The notes under the pieces: model-generated
What the model was told of the DNA's origin: nothing
The model's database searches: none
The model's input: the letters and a program-made list of their open reading frames with translations, nothing else
Program-made: the position numbers and the translations under genes
Part shown: in pieces, positions 26,674-36,432 of the stretch
Position numbering within the stretch: position 1 is the stretch's first letter
Layout of the letters: every line of letters starts with the position of its first letter
Assembly (NCBI RefSeq): GCF_900105655.1
Contig: NZ_LT629787.1
Span: 1,860,001 to 1,924,000, forward strand
Direction: 5' to 3'
DNA: 64,000 bases
DNA from: Halopseudomonas salegens
Lineage (GTDB): Bacteria; Pseudomonadota; Gammaproteobacteria; Pseudomonadales; Pseudomonadaceae

Positions 26674-29600
26674 CTATGAATAGCCCTGTTCAGAGCCCTC
26701 GCCACGCTCTTCCCGCAGCAGACGCAGCCGCGTTGCCGACGGTGAACCCGTACCACGGGCCATCAGGCTGTAGAGCACCGGAATCACGAACAGGGTCAGC
26801 ACCATGGATACACTCACACCCGACATGACGACGATACCGATCACCGAGCGCGTCTCAGCGCCGGGGCCAAATGCAAATACCAGTGGCAAAGCACCCGCTA
26901 CTGTCGTCACCCCGGTCATCAGGATCGGCCGCAGACGCAGCGTACTGGCTTCGACCAGGGCCTCATCAAAGGGTTTCCCGTCATCACGCAACTGATTGGC
27001 GAACTCGACAATCAGAATGCCATTCTTGGCGGCCAGCCCGATCAGCATGACCAGCCCGATCTGGCTGTACAGGTTGAGCGAATTCCCCGTCAGCCACAGT
27101 CCGATCAGCGCACCGCCAATGGCCATGGGCACGCCAAACATGATCACCAGGGGATGTATGAAACTCTCGAACTGGGCAGACAGCACCAGAAACACCACGA
27201 CCAGCCCAAGTACAAAGACAAACAATAGCGACCCGCCAGCGTTGCGGAAATCCAGCGACTGGCCTTTGTAGTCAATCACCAGATTGTCCGGCAAATGCTC
27301 CCGCGCCAAGGCTTCAACGTGATCCAGCGCGTCTCCCAGAGAAACACCGTCAGCCAGCCCGGCTTCAAGCGTGATAGCCCGGTTGCGATTATAGCGGTTC
27401 AGCGTGGTCGAGCCGGCGTATTCCTCCAGACTGACCATATTGGACAACGGAATCAACTCGCCACTGTTGGCCGAGCGCACATAGATATTTTGCAGGCTGG
27501 TTGGCGCACGCTGACTTTCCGGCTCACCTTCCAGAATCACGTCATACTCTTCACCGTCATCGATGTAGGTAGTGACGCGGCGCGAGCCCAGCATGGTTTC
27601 CAGCGTGCGCCCCAAGGTGCCGATGTTGACGCCGAGGTCAGCAGCACGATCGTAATCCACGTGCACTTCCAGCTGCGGTTGAGTTTCCTTGTAATCCGAA
27701 TCCAGATTGATCAGGCCGGGGTTGTCTGCTGCAATCCTGTCCATCAAGGTATCACGCCATTCCGCCAGTTCGGCATAGGTACCGGCGCCGCCAATCACCA
27801 TCTGGAAAGGTTGTTGCCCACCGCTGCCGAAACCCTGACGCATGATCGGAAATGCGCGAACGCCAGGCAGATCAGCCAGTCGTTGCTGAATGTCAGCCAT
27901 TATCTCCCATCCCGAACGCCGCTGCCCCCAATCTTCCAGCACAATGATCACAATCCCGGTATTGAAGGTTTCCACGCCACCAAAAGCACGCGGGGCACGC
28001 ACCAGCAAGCGCATGATGTCGCCCTGGTCGACCAGGTGCATCAGGCGCTCTTCAATCTCGTTCATGTAATCGAGCATATAGTCGTAGGTCGCGCCTTCGG
28101 GACCATTGACGATCAGGAACATCGAGCCGCGATCTTCCCGTGGGGTATATTCACTGGGCAACTGGTTGAACAGCCAGCCTGTGCCGGCAAACATGGCCAG
28201 AAACACCAGCAGGGCCACCCAACGCCAGCGCAGAACCCGGACCAGCACGCTGGCATAGATGCCACGGGTGGCAAACAGGACTCGCTCAACCTGCTGCGTC
28301 AGCCAGTTCTCGCCATCGCGTGGCTTGAGCACCTTGGAGGCCAGCATGGCCGACAGGGTCAGGGCGACAAAACTGGAAAAGGCCACCGCTGCAGCCATGG
28401 TCAGGGCAAACTCGGAAAAAAGACGTCCGACATCGCCCTGCAGAAAGGCGATGGGCACGAATACAGCGATCAGCACCAGCGTCGTCGAGACCACGGCAAA
28501 GGCCACCTGGCGGGTTCCGTAAAAGGCGGCCACCAGTGGTGTCTCCCCTTTTTCGTCAATCCGCCGACGAATATTTTCCAGCACGATGATGGCGTCATCC
28601 ACCACCAGACCGATAGCCAACACCAGCGCCAGCAGGGTCAACAGGTTGACGGTAAAACCGAACAGCAGCAAGCCGATAAAGGTAGCCATGATCGAGACCG
28701 GCAGAGTCACTGCGGGTACCAGAATGGCACGGGGACTGCCGAGAAACAGGAAAATGGCCAGTACTACCAATACCAGGGCTATGGCCAGGGTGCTGTACAC
28801 TTCCTTGATCGCGCCCTCGATAAATACCGAGCCATCGAAGCTCGGTTCAATCCGCATACCCTCCGGCAGCGTGCCATTCAGCTCATCAACCAGAGCACGC
28901 GAAGCCCGTGACAACTCCAGGGTGTTGGCGGTGGATTGCCGCTCCAGGCCAATACCGACCATGGGTACGGTATTGCCACGAAACAGATTGCGTGCTTCTT
29001 CCGTACCCCGCTCCACTCGGGCAACATCGGCCAGACGTACCAGGTAATTGTCACCACGGGCAACGACGAGGCGGGCAAAGTCATCGGCCGTATTGAAACT
29101 GCGCGCGACGCGCACGGTGAACAATCGATTGAATGACTCGATATTGCCGGCGGGTAGCTCAACGTTCTCGGCACGCAGCGCATTTTCAATATCACTGACT
29201 GTCAGATCACGCGCCGCCATGGCTTCGCGGTCCAGCCAGATACGCATGGCGTAACGTTGCTGCCCACCAACACGGACCGCCCCGACCCCGTCCAGCGTGG
29301 AAAACCGATCGACCAGAAAGCGCTCGGCATAATCGGTCAGCTCGGTCATGTTGAGGCGATCACTGGTCAGATTCCACCAGATCACGACATCCTGGTTGGC
29401 GTCGACCTTGCGTACCGCAGGCGGATCAGCTTCATCCGGCAACTGACGCAGCACCGCCGACACCCGGTCGCGAATATCATTGGCGGCTTCGTTGACATCC
29501 CGGTTGATGGAGAAACGGATAGTAATGCGTGAGCGACCATCCTCGCTTTGCGAGTCGATAAACTCGATACCTTCGATACCTGAGACGCGTTCTTCGATAA

Positions 29601-29796
29601 CCTGGGTAATCTGGGAATCAATGACACTGGCCGCAGCGCCTCGATAGTTGGTATCGATGGTCACCACCGGCGGATCTATGTCGGGGTACTCGCGCAGTGG
29701 CAACATGTTGAAAGCCACTACCCCGAATATCACCAGCAGCAATGCCAGTACGGTCGCAAAAACCGGGCGGGTAACCGCGCTGTCAGACAGAATCAT
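26674..29796 (-). CDS. RND efflux pump, inner-membrane permease (HAE-1 type)
   Basis: The 1040-residue protein has the full AcrB/MexF plan: an N-terminal helix, a large periplasmic porter/docking loop, six helices, a second loop and a final helix set. The proton-relay aspartates are Asp400 and Asp401 in GLVVDDAIIVLENI. The N-terminus MILSDSAVTRPVFATVLALLL and the PLREYPDIDPP motif are typical. It would export hydrophobic or amphiphilic compounds using the proton gradient. The adaptor gene is directly upstream (14-base gap). No outer-membrane channel gene is present, so a shared TolC/OprM protein is implied. No regulator gene is adjacent. Confidence 0.92.
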   Translation of the reverse strand: MILSDSAVTRPVFATVLALLLVIFGVVAFNMLPLREYPDIDPPVVTIDTNYRGAAASVIDSQITQVIEERVSGIEGIEFIDSQSEDGRSRITIRFSINRDVNEAANDIRDRVSAVLRQLPDEADPPAVRKVDANQDVVIWWNLTSDRLNMTELTDYAERFLVDRFSTLDGVGAVRVGGQQRYAMRIWLDREAMAARDLTVSDIENALRAENVELPAGNIESFNRLFTVRVARSFNTADDFARLVVARGDNYLVRLADVARVERGTEEARNLFRGNTVPMVGIGLERQSTANTLELSRASRALVDELNGTLPEGMRIEPSFDGSVFIEGAIKEVYSTLAIALVLVVLAIFLFLGSPRAILVPAVTLPVSIMATFIGLLLFGFTVNLLTLLALVLAIGLVVDDAIIVLENIRRRIDEKGETPLVAAFYGTRQVAFAVVSTTLVLIAVFVPIAFLQGDVGRLFSEFALTMAAAVAFSSFVALTLSAMLASKVLKPRDGENWLTQQVERVLFATRGIYASVLVRVLRWRWVALLVFLAMFAGTGWLFNQLPSEYTPREDRGSMFLIVNGPEGATYDYMLDYMNEIEERLMHLVDQGDIMRLLVRAPRAFGGVETFNTGIVIIVLEDWGQRRSGWEIMADIQQRLADLPGVRAFPIMRQGFGSGGQQPFQMVIGGAGTYAELAEWRDTLMDRIAADNPGLINLDSDYKETQPQLEVHVDYDRAADLGVNIGTLGRTLETMLGSRRVTTYIDDGEEYDVILEGEPESQRAPTSLQNIYVRSANSGELIPLSNMVSLEEYAGSTTLNRYNRNRAITLEAGLADGVSLGDALDHVEALAREHLPDNLVIDYKGQSLDFRNAGGSLLFVFVLGLVVVFLVLSAQFESFIHPLVIMFGVPMAIGGALIGLWLTGNSLNLYSQIGLVMLIGLAAKNGILIVEFANQLRDDGKPFDEALVEASTLRLRPILMTGVTTVAGALPLVFAFGPGAETRSVIGIVVMSGVSVSMVLTLFVIPVLYSLMARGTGSPSATRLRLLREERGEGSEQGYS

Positions 29797-29810
29797 CGAC
29801 TACTCCCTGA

Positions 29811-30896
29811 TTAATTGACGGCATCGTCGCTGCGCAATGTATCCGCCACTGACTGACCAATATCCAGCTCGGCCTTGATGCTCACACTCTGCCCCGGCCG
29901 CAGTTTGAAACCACCGTGGCTGACGACCTTGTCATCCGCGGCCAGCCCGGAAAGAATCTCCACGTAACCGGCAAAGCGCTGCCCCAGCTCGACCTGTTGC
30001 CGGGTAACCGACCAGCCGCCGTCTTCACCGGCATCCAGGCGCATGACAAACTGGCGCAACCCCCGAGGCAACAAGGCTTCTTCAGGAATGACCAGAGACT
30101 GGCGCGGCAGGCTGGCAATCCGGACGCTCATCAGCATGCCCGGGCGCAGCAAGCCTTGCGGATTGGGAATCAGCGCACGTACCCGCACCGTTCGCGTGAC
30201 CGGATCAACCTCGTTGTCCAGAACGCTGATTTCACCCTCGAACAATGTATCCGGCCAGGCACCGCTAGTGGCGCTGATCATCAGACCCGATCGCAACTCG
30301 GCCATGCGGGTTTCCGGTACGCGAAAATCCAGCTTCATGACGCTGTCGTCATGCAGGGTGGCCACCGGAGTACCCGGTGTCAGCAGACTGCCGACACTCA
30401 CCTCGCGCAGACCAACCACGCTGTCGAACGGAGCGCGAATCTGACGATCCGCCAGGCGAGCTTCAACGGCTTGTATCCGCGCACGGGCAATATCATATTC
30501 ACGCTGCCGATCTTCCAGTTCCTGATTGGACAGGAAGCGGCTTTCCACCAGCTGACGCGCGCGCTGCAACTGACCCTCCGCATTGGCCAGCGCAACTCGC
30601 GCTTCTTCCAGCTGAGCTTGCTGCTCGCGGTTATTGAGTTCAACCAGCAGGTCACCAGCCTTGACCCGCTGGCCATCGCTGAAATGAATACTGCTGATGG
30701 TTTCCGTCAGATTGGCCGTCACCACGGCTGTTTCATTCGCCATCAGGGTGCCCAGCGCCTGGATGTCGGTCGACAGGTGGCGTTGCTCCGCCGCCACCAC
30801 CAGGACCGGCGCTGGCGGCTGGGCCACAGCCAACCCGGCACTACCCGACAGAACCAGTGGCACCAGGGTTCGGAGCAAGATTTTCACCGCAGACAT
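29811..30896 (-). CDS. RND efflux periplasmic adaptor (membrane fusion protein)
   Basis: The 361-residue adaptor starts with an export signal ending G-L-A-V-A-Q. The barrel-sandwich half-motifs VTANLTETISSIHFSDGQRVKAGDLLVELNN and IRAPFDSVVGLREVSVGSLLTPG flank a coiled-coil hairpin (about 95-145). Beta-barrel and membrane-proximal domains follow. It should bridge the RND permease to an outer-membrane channel. The ATG at 30896 is preferred: GGGTGA lies 5 bases upstream, whereas a GTG three codons earlier would overlap that site. Confidence 0.9.
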   Translation of the reverse strand: MSAVKILLRTLVPLVLSGSAGLAVAQPPAPVLVVAAEQRHLSTDIQALGTLMANETAVVTANLTETISSIHFSDGQRVKAGDLLVELNNREQQAQLEEARVALANAEGQLQRARQLVESRFLSNQELEDRQREYDIARARIQAVEARLADRQIRAPFDSVVGLREVSVGSLLTPGTPVATLHDDSVMKLDFRVPETRMAELRSGLMISATSGAWPDTLFEGEISVLDNEVDPVTRTVRVRALIPNPQGLLRPGMLMSVRIASLPRQSLVIPEEALLPRGLRQFVMRLDAGEDGGWSVTRQQVELGQRFAGYVEILSGLAADDKVVSHGGFKLRPGQSVSIKAELDIGQSVADTLRSDDAVN

Positions 30897-31033
30897 TCTG
30901 ATCACCCGTAGCAGTCACCCCGCGTGGCGGGGCGAGAATAAGAATCAAGCTGACTATGATGACGTTATCCGGGTGAGCTGCCCAGTCCTGATTGGCAAGG
31001 ATTTTCGAACACTATGTGACTGAATGTGCCGCC

Positions 31034-31816
31034 CTACTCTGCCAGGCGCTCACGCAGGAACAGGTGCATGGCAGCAAAGGCGCGTTCGGCAACCAGTGGG
31101 TGGTATTCAGCCTGCCCCGGCATGGCAGCGGTCGGGTCGGTGAAAGAATGCACGGCACCGCCGTAGCTGGTCAGTTGCCAGTCCACCTCGGCGGCACGCA
31201 TTTCCGCTTCAAAGGCCTGTACCTGCTCGGGTGGTACATAGGGGTCATCCGCGCCATGCAGCACCAGTACCGAGGTCTTAATGGCCTGGGCATCATCTGC
31301 ATTGGGCGTGTCCAGGTTGCCGTGGAAGGATACTACCCCGCCAATCTCGGTGCCGGAACGGGCCAATTCAAGCACAGTACCACCGCCAAAACAGAAACCA
31401 ATGGCGGCCATTTTGCTGGTGTCCAGTGCGACCTGATCGGTCTGCTCCTTGAAAACTTCGAGAGCCGCATTGACCCGCTGGCGTTGGCGGGCACGATCAT
31501 CGCGCACAAAGCTGGCGGCCTTGCCCGCCTCGTCGGCATCCTGCGGACGGATATCCTTGCCATACATGTCAGCGATGAAAACGACGTATTCGGAACCTGC
31601 GACCCGGTATGCCTTGTCTGCCGCCTGTTCGGTCACGCCCATCCAGTTGGGCACCATCAACAGGCCGGGACGTGAATCGCTGACGCTGCCGTCATATACC
31701 AGCATGCCCTGATAGGGCTCGCCATCGATATCATAGGCAACCGGTTGCGTGACCATCTCGGCCTGAGCGGCCGTGGCAACTCCTGCCATCAACAGGGAAG
31801 TCAGTGTCTTTTTCAT
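31034..31816 (-). CDS. Secreted dienelactone hydrolase-family protein
   Basis: A 260-residue alpha/beta hydrolase with a signal peptide (MKKTLTSLLMAGVATAAQA, cleaved near residue 19). The nucleophile elbow is G-F-C-F-G-G with Cys142, as in dienelactone hydrolases; the acid is probably Asp in HGADDPYVP and the base His in AVHSFTD. The signal peptide makes it a periplasmic variant, so the intracellular chloroaromatic role of classical DLH is unlikely. The natural substrate is unknown. Confidence 0.8.
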   Translation of the reverse strand: MKKTLTSLLMAGVATAAQAEMVTQPVAYDIDGEPYQGMLVYDGSVSDSRPGLLMVPNWMGVTEQAADKAYRVAGSEYVVFIADMYGKDIRPQDADEAGKAASFVRDDRARQRQRVNAALEVFKEQTDQVALDTSKMAAIGFCFGGGTVLELARSGTEIGGVVSFHGNLDTPNADDAQAIKTSVLVLHGADDPYVPPEQVQAFEAEMRAAEVDWQLTSYGGAVHSFTDPTAAMPGQAEYHPLVAERAFAAMHLFLRERLAE

Positions 31817-31881
31817 GCCATTGTCCTTGGGCTTTGGAAAGTCAGGCTGAATTCAAGTTGTTGGCGGCCAACCTGTCAAGC

Positions 31882-31960
31882 GCGGTGACGGTTAAAACAG
31901 ACACACATGCAAACGGGCGGTAGCCACCTGACAGCAACTACCGCCCGTTCTCGTCACCGC
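31882..31960. repeat. Nested inverted repeats after htpG
   Basis: An inner 12-bp perfect stem (31912-31923 with 31938-31949) lies inside an outer 9-bp perfect pair (31882-31890 with 31952-31960). On the minus strand the inner hairpin is followed, 14 bases later, by CTGTTTT, so it may terminate htpG transcription. Confidence 0.6.
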
Positions 31961-31978
31961 TATGGCCGGTCAATCAGC

Positions 31979-33883
31979 TCAGCGACTGAGCTCCACCAGC
32001 AGTGCATTCAGCCGACGCACGTAACTGCCGGGGTCCTGCAAAGACTCGCCGGCGGCCAACGCAGCTTGATCAAACAGGATATGCGTCAGATCGGCAAAGC
32101 GCGCCTCATCCTGTTCCGCATCGAGCTTTTCCAGCAATGGATGGCTGGTATTGATCTCCAGAATCGGCTTGCTGTCCGGTGCTTTCTGCCCGGTGGCTTC
32201 CAGGATCTTGCGCATCTGCATGCCCATGCCGTCTTCATTGATCACCAGTACCGCCGGTGAATCGGTCAAACGGTGTGAGACCTTGACCTCTTCCACGCCA
32301 TCCTTGAGCACCTCCTGGATGCGCTTGACCAGGTCCTGCTTGGCCTTGGCCGCTTCTTCCTGTGCCTGCTTGTCTTCGTCACCTTCCAATTGGCCAAGGT
32401 CCAGATCACCACGGGCGATATCCACGAACTGCTTGCCCTGATATTCGTTGAGATGACTCATCAGCCACTCGTCGATGCGGTCAGTCAGCAGCAGTACCTC
32501 GATACCCTTCTTGCGGAAGATTTCCAGGTGCGGGCTGTTCTTGACCTGGCTGTAGCGCTCGCCAGTCAGGTAATAAATCTTGTCCTGACCTTCCACCATG
32601 CGCTCGATATAGGCATCCAGTCCCACCACTTCGCTGTCATCGGTCTGCGCTGTCGAGGCAAAACGCAGCAGCGCGGCGATCTTCTCGCGATTGGCAAAGT
32701 CTTCGGCCGGCCCTTCTTTCAATACACTGCCGAACTCTTTCCAGAAAGTTGCGTACTCCTCCTGCTTTTTCTTCGCCAGTTTTTCCAGCATGTCGAGCAC
32801 GCGTTTGGTCAAGGCTGACTTCATGCTGTCGATGGCCGGATCTTTCTGCAGAATTTCCCGCGAGACGTTGAGCGACAGATCGTTGGAATCGACCACCCCC
32901 TTGATGAAACGCAGATACAAGGGCAGGAACTGTTCGGCGTCATCCATGATGAAGACGCGCTGCACATAGAGTTTCAGGCCACGCGGTGCTTCGCGCTGAT
33001 AGAGGTCAAAAGGTGCCCGGCCCGGCACATACAGCAGGCTGGTGTATTCCAGCTTGCCTTCAACCTTGTTGTGGCTCCAGCTCAGCGGATTTTCGAAGTC
33101 ATGCGCAACGTGCTTGAAAAACTCCTGATATTCCTCGTCGGTAACCTCGGTGCGCGGACGGGTCCACAGCGCACTGGCGCGATTGACGCTTTCCCATTCA
33201 ACCTCAACCGGCTGATCCTTGTCGTCACCCATGTGTTGTTTGGGCAGTTCGATAGGCAGGGAGATATGGTCGGAATACTTCTTGACGATATTGCGCAGAC
33301 GCCAGCCATCGGCAAATTCGCTCTCGGCGGCTTTCAGGTGCAGCACGATACGGGTTCCACGTTCGGGCTTGTTGATGGTGGCGATGCTGAACTCGCCCTC
33401 ACCCGCCGACTCCCAATGCACACCCTCCTCGGCATCCGCCCCGGCGCGGCGAGTAAACACTTCGACCTTGTCGGCGACAATGAAAGCACTGTAGAAACCG
33501 ACCCCGAACTGACCAATCAGACTGGCATCCTTTTGCTGATCGCCGGACAGCTGCTGCATGAAGGCAGCCGTACCCGACTTGGCAATGGTGCCAAGATTCT
33601 CGATCACTTCGGCCCGTGTCATGCCAATACCGTTGTCTTCGATAGTCAGCGTCTTGGCCGTTTCGTCGGCACTCAAGCGAATGCGCAATTCAGGGTCACT
33701 TTCCAGCAACTCAGGCTGAGCAATCGCTTCAAAACGCAGCTTGTCAGATGCATCTGAAGCATTGGAAATCAACTCACGCAAAAAGATTTCCTTGTTCGAA
33801 TACATCGAATGGATCATCAGGTGCAGTAGTTGCTTGACTTCGGTCTGAAAACCGAGCGTTTCCTTTTGCGTTTCCACGGTCAT
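31979..33883 (-). CDS. htpG: Chaperone HtpG (Hsp90)
   Basis: An ATP-dependent homodimeric cytosolic chaperone. The start at 33883 gives [17 protein letters not shown] and 634 residues, the Pseudomonas length. The GHKL ATPase motifs are visible: [17 protein letters not shown] (Asn near 38), DNGIGM (about 84-89) and [17 protein letters not shown]. The middle domain has the catalytic arginine region [13 protein letters not shown] near-perfect heat-shock promoter lies 87 bases upstream. An in-frame ATG eight codons earlier adds residues not found in relatives. Confidence 0.97.
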   Translation of the reverse strand: MTVETQKETLGFQTEVKQLLHLMIHSMYSNKEIFLRELISNASDASDKLRFEAIAQPELLESDPELRIRLSADETAKTLTIEDNGIGMTRAEVIENLGTIAKSGTAAFMQQLSGDQQKDASLIGQFGVGFYSAFIVADKVEVFTRRAGADAEEGVHWESAGEGEFSIATINKPERGTRIVLHLKAAESEFADGWRLRNIVKKYSDHISLPIELPKQHMGDDKDQPVEVEWESVNRASALWTRPRTEVTDEEYQEFFKHVAHDFENPLSWSHNKVEGKLEYTSLLYVPGRAPFDLYQREAPRGLKLYVQRVFIMDDAEQFLPLYLRFIKGVVDSNDLSLNVSREILQKDPAIDSMKSALTKRVLDMLEKLAKKKQEEYATFWKEFGSVLKEGPAEDFANREKIAALLRFASTAQTDDSEVVGLDAYIERMVEGQDKIYYLTGERYSQVKNSPHLEIFRKKGIEVLLLTDRIDEWLMSHLNEYQGKQFVDIARGDLDLGQLEGDEDKQAQEEAAKAKQDLVKRIQEVLKDGVEEVKVSHRLTDSPAVLVINEDGMGMQMRKILEATGQKAPDSKPILEINTSHPLLEKLDAEQDEARFADLTHILFDQAALAAGESLQDPGSYVRRLNALLVELSR

Positions 33884-33977
33884 GGCGTCAGTGTCTCCAT
33901 TGGTCACAGGGGCCGCTATTGCGGCACGTTGTTATCCAGCAGACCTTGGCGAGCAAGGCTGCGTACATGGCAGGTAA

Positions 33978-34003
33978 ATGGGGACAGTCGCGGTTATTTC
34001 AAG
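33978..34003 (-). promoter_or_regulatory. Sigma-32 (RpoH) heat-shock promoter of htpG
   Basis: On the minus strand CTTGAA (34003-33998) and CCCCAT (33983-33978) are separated by 14 bases, agreeing with the sigma-32 consensus. The -35 lies within the last codons of the neighbouring gene. Transcription would start near 33970, giving a ~87-base leader with two short hairpins. Confidence 0.8.
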
Positions 34004-34989
34004 GGGCGCATTTCAATGCTGCGCACATCCAGCGGGTTGAAATGCAACTCGACCTGATTGGCATCGTGACGCTGCAGCAAGACCAGACGCTGACTCTCGC
34101 TGATACGTTGCAAACGCCCTTGATGGCTGCGTCCGGACCAGGTGACCAGACGCACCTCTTGACCCAGGTAGTCCGTCGGCTGTTCAAACAAAGCCATGAG
34201 ACTGAGCAACTGCCAGTCATTGGCTGTCTGTCGGCCAGCGTCCATTGCTCTTTCCTGCTCGGCGGGAATGACCTCGACCGGGTTTGCCTCCTTGTCGGTA
34301 CTCGCCTGATCAGGCTGCAACCATTCCGGCGACTCGGCCAGAGTCACGGTGCCGCGCACCCAGGTCTGATACGTGGCGGGCAGGCGCAGATCCAGCGTCA
34401 AACGCTCATGCCGCTGACCCAGGGGCTGAATAATCAGCGTGTAAGGATCGCTGACCTGACGCCAACCAGGCACCGACAGAGCGCCGTCATGCCATTGCAT
34501 GACGACTTCGGGCCAGGGCCCGGCATCACCGGGCAACCATTGCAGACCCGTCTCGGGCAGCTGTTCCAGAGTGCTGAAGCGCAGGCGCAGTGAGCGCCGC
34601 AAACGATGGGTATCGCGCTCTTCCAGGATCAGATCCTGACCGGCCCAGAAGGCCTGGGTCGGATGAAAGGCTTGCCCCATCAGACGGCCATGCAAAGCGG
34701 TTTGAGTGCCCTTTTCGGCCGGATACCAGGCGCCGCTGATCAGCGCATCAAAGCGCTCCGGTTGCTGCTCATGCAGCCACCACAGGCCGCCGCCCATCAG
34801 CAACAACCCCAGCAACAGCAGCAAACGGGGCCAGAGCGCGAAGCCACGCCCACGCACCAGCAATAGAAGCGGCGCAGCCAGCAGTGCAGCAATGAAGTGC
34901 CCCGAAGACTGGCGCCAGGCAGTCACCGACAACCACAGCCAACCACCAGCCAGAAGCAACACCCCGACAATAATCAGCACGGCATCCAT
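33994..34989 (-). CDS. Conserved membrane protein of unknown function
   Basis: A 331-residue protein. The first ~70 residues hold three hydrophobic segments (about 3-22, 32-46 and 52-70), then a large soluble domain follows with a central EDL-rich section and a C-terminal stretch (about 255-331) rich in Arg, Gln and Leu strands. I do not recognise the family. It lies just upstream of htpG on the same strand, and its 3' end contains the -35 box of htpG, so the two are not a simple operon. The start ATG at 34989 is followed directly by the first helix. Confidence 0.6.
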   Translation of the reverse strand: MDAVLIIVGVLLLAGGWLWLSVTAWRQSSGHFIAALLAAPLLLLVRGRGFALWPRLLLLLGLLLMGGGLWWLHEQQPERFDALISGAWYPAEKGTQTALHGRLMGQAFHPTQAFWAGQDLILEERDTHRLRRSLRLRFSTLEQLPETGLQWLPGDAGPWPEVVMQWHDGALSVPGWRQVSDPYTLIIQPLGQRHERLTLDLRLPATYQTWVRGTVTLAESPEWLQPDQASTDKEANPVEVIPAEQERAMDAGRQTANDWQLLSLMALFEQPTDYLGQEVRLVTWSGRSHQGRLQRISESQRLVLLQRHDANQVELHFNPLDVRSIEMRPLK

Positions 34990-35007
34990 CCAGTGCGTGA
35001 CTCCTGT

Positions 35008-35448
35008 TCAGTCGAGCTTGAAGTGGGCCCGGGCAGTAGCTATCGGCTCATCCGAACGCGTTTGCCAGGCCGTTACTGCCACATTACCTACTCGACGCCC
35101 CTGACGCCAGACCTGACAGGTCGCATAGGTATCCCGATCCAGGCCGGCACGCAGATAATCAATGGAAAAATCGATGATCTTGGGGAAGTTCTGACTGCTC
35201 ATGAAAATCATCAGATGCAGCCAGGCGGCTTGCTCCATAAAACCGGCAATGACTCCACCGTGAATGGCTGGAAGCACCGGATTCCCGATATTGCCGGGTG
35301 ATGTCGGCAGATGAAACACCACTTCTTCACCCAGGCGCATGACCTGGATGCCGATAGTCCGGGCATAGGGAATCAGCTCGATCACCGGGGCATAATTGCC
35401 ACTCGCGTGCGCCTCGCGCAGCAACTGTTCAATTTGCTGGGCACTCAT
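35008..35448 (-). CDS. PaaI-type hotdog thioesterase, second gene of pair
   Basis: A 146-residue hotdog-fold protein with the PaaI-type core GNPVLPAIHGGVIAGFMEQAAWLHLM, in which the H-G-G turn precedes the central helix. The probable role is hydrolysis of an acyl-CoA or aryl-CoA thioester. Its start overlaps the stop of the other thioesterase (ATGA, 4 bases), so both should be made together, perhaps as a heteromer. Confidence 0.78.
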   Translation of the reverse strand: MSAQQIEQLLREAHASGNYAPVIELIPYARTIGIQVMRLGEEVVFHLPTSPGNIGNPVLPAIHGGVIAGFMEQAAWLHLMIFMSSQNFPKIIDFSIDYLRAGLDRDTYATCQVWRQGRRVGNVAVTAWQTRSDEPIATARAHFKLD

Positions 35449-35909
35449 ACCGGGCCTCCTGCATGCTTGCCGCCACCCGGCATCGATCCGGATTTGCCCA
35501 GACGCATGAAAGCCCCGACAACATGAGCAATCGGTTCATCCCGGTTGTCCTGATAAGCCACCCCACGGGTAAAAATAACCGCCGAGGTCAGACGATAACA
35601 TTCAGCAAACCCGTAAATCGGTTTATGTGGCTCGGCCGGGTGCATGTAATCAATGCGCAGGTCCAGCGTTGGGCATATCTCGAACTCGGGCAGATAGCAT
35701 ACGGTGGAGATGCCGCAGCAGGTATCCATCAGGGTGGTAATGGCTCCTCCGTGTACAACACCAGTGAACGGATTGCCGACGATAGCGTCCGAATAAGGCA
35801 GTTTGAGGACCAGCCCTTGTTCGTCAGCCTGCTCTACCGTCATGCCCAGCTCCTGACAGTGACGCAGAATTGATAAAAAGCTGTTCGCTCGCTCAGCGAT
35901 AGAACTCAT
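35445..35909 (-). CDS. PaaI-type hotdog thioesterase, first gene of pair
   Basis: A 154-residue hotdog protein with core GNPFTGVVHGGAITTLMDTCCGIS and the later strand TLDLRIDYMHPAEP, typical of PaaI-like acyl-CoA thioesterases. Substrate unknown. It leads a two-gene unit with the overlapping paralogue 35008-35448; the two are clearly related but diverged. Confidence 0.8.
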   Translation of the reverse strand: MSSIAERANSFLSILRHCQELGMTVEQADEQGLVLKLPYSDAIVGNPFTGVVHGGAITTLMDTCCGISTVCYLPEFEICPTLDLRIDYMHPAEPHKPIYGFAECYRLTSAVIFTRGVAYQDNRDEPIAHVVGAFMRLGKSGSMPGGGKHAGGPV

Positions 35910-36058
35910 GCAAAAACACCTGATAATGACTCATAACCTGGGCATATTACCTTGTCTGATCGCTTTCGGGTTTGCTTTTGTTGCCACCCCGGCTCTATTC
36001 TTGGTGCGGGCTGCAGGAACGTCAGAGCCCCTTTCATAGTAAAACCAAGGAGTTCTCA

Positions 36059-36391
36059 ATGAAAAAGTTTGTTGCTACGACTGCACTACTTGCGAGTATC
36101 GGCTTGTTGGCTGCCTGCCAGAGTGAACCGGAACCGGAAGATCATATGGAATCAGCCGCTGAATCCATGTCTGACGCGGCAGAAAACGTCGGCGATGCCG
36201 CATCCGATGCTGCCGATGCCACCGAAGAAGCAGTCCGCGAAGCGACTGGCAACGAGCGCACGACCGGAGAGCGCATCGAGGATGGCGTTGAATCAGCCGG
36301 TGAAGCCATGGGCGACGCCTATGACAGCTCGGCTGAATACGTGGAAGAAAAGGCAGAAGATGCCCGTGAAGCCATGTCCGACGATCAGTAA
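36059..36391 (+). CDS. Small lipoprotein with LEA/apolipoprotein-like amphipathic repeats
   Basis: The start at 36059 has AAGGAG 6 bases upstream and opens a lipoprotein signal ending L-L-A-A-C (Cys20). The 90-residue mature part is almost only Ala, Glu, Asp, Ser, Val and Met. It contains repeated 11-residue-like units (E-S-A-A-E-S-M-S-D-A-A; E-N-V-G-D-A-A-S-D-A-A). It is strongly acidic, lacks aromatic residues except Tyr near the end, and should form amphipathic helices like LEA or CsbD-type stress proteins. Role unknown; envelope stress or desiccation protection is a guess. Confidence 0.65.
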   Translation: MKKFVATTALLASIGLLAACQSEPEPEDHMESAAESMSDAAENVGDAASDAADATEEAVREATGNERTTGERIEDGVESAGEAMGDAYDSSAEYVEEKAEDAREAMSDDQ

Positions 36392-36399
36392 TTATTTTT

Positions 36400-36426
36400 G
36401 CTGGCCGAGGCCCTGCCTCGGCCAGC
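36400..36426. terminator. Hairpin between convergent lipoprotein and MAPEG genes
   Basis: A 12-bp perfect stem (36400-36411 with 36415-36426, 3-base loop). T-rich bases lie on its left side only, so it lacks a proper T tract in either direction of transcription. Confidence 0.5.
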
Positions 36427-36432
36427 ATCTGA

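Noticed and set aside
27295..28911. 538-codon open frame opposite the RND permease
   Set aside because: It is antisense to a fully conserved gene, has no ribosome-binding site and shows low-complexity Gln/His composition; a shadow of GC-biased coding.
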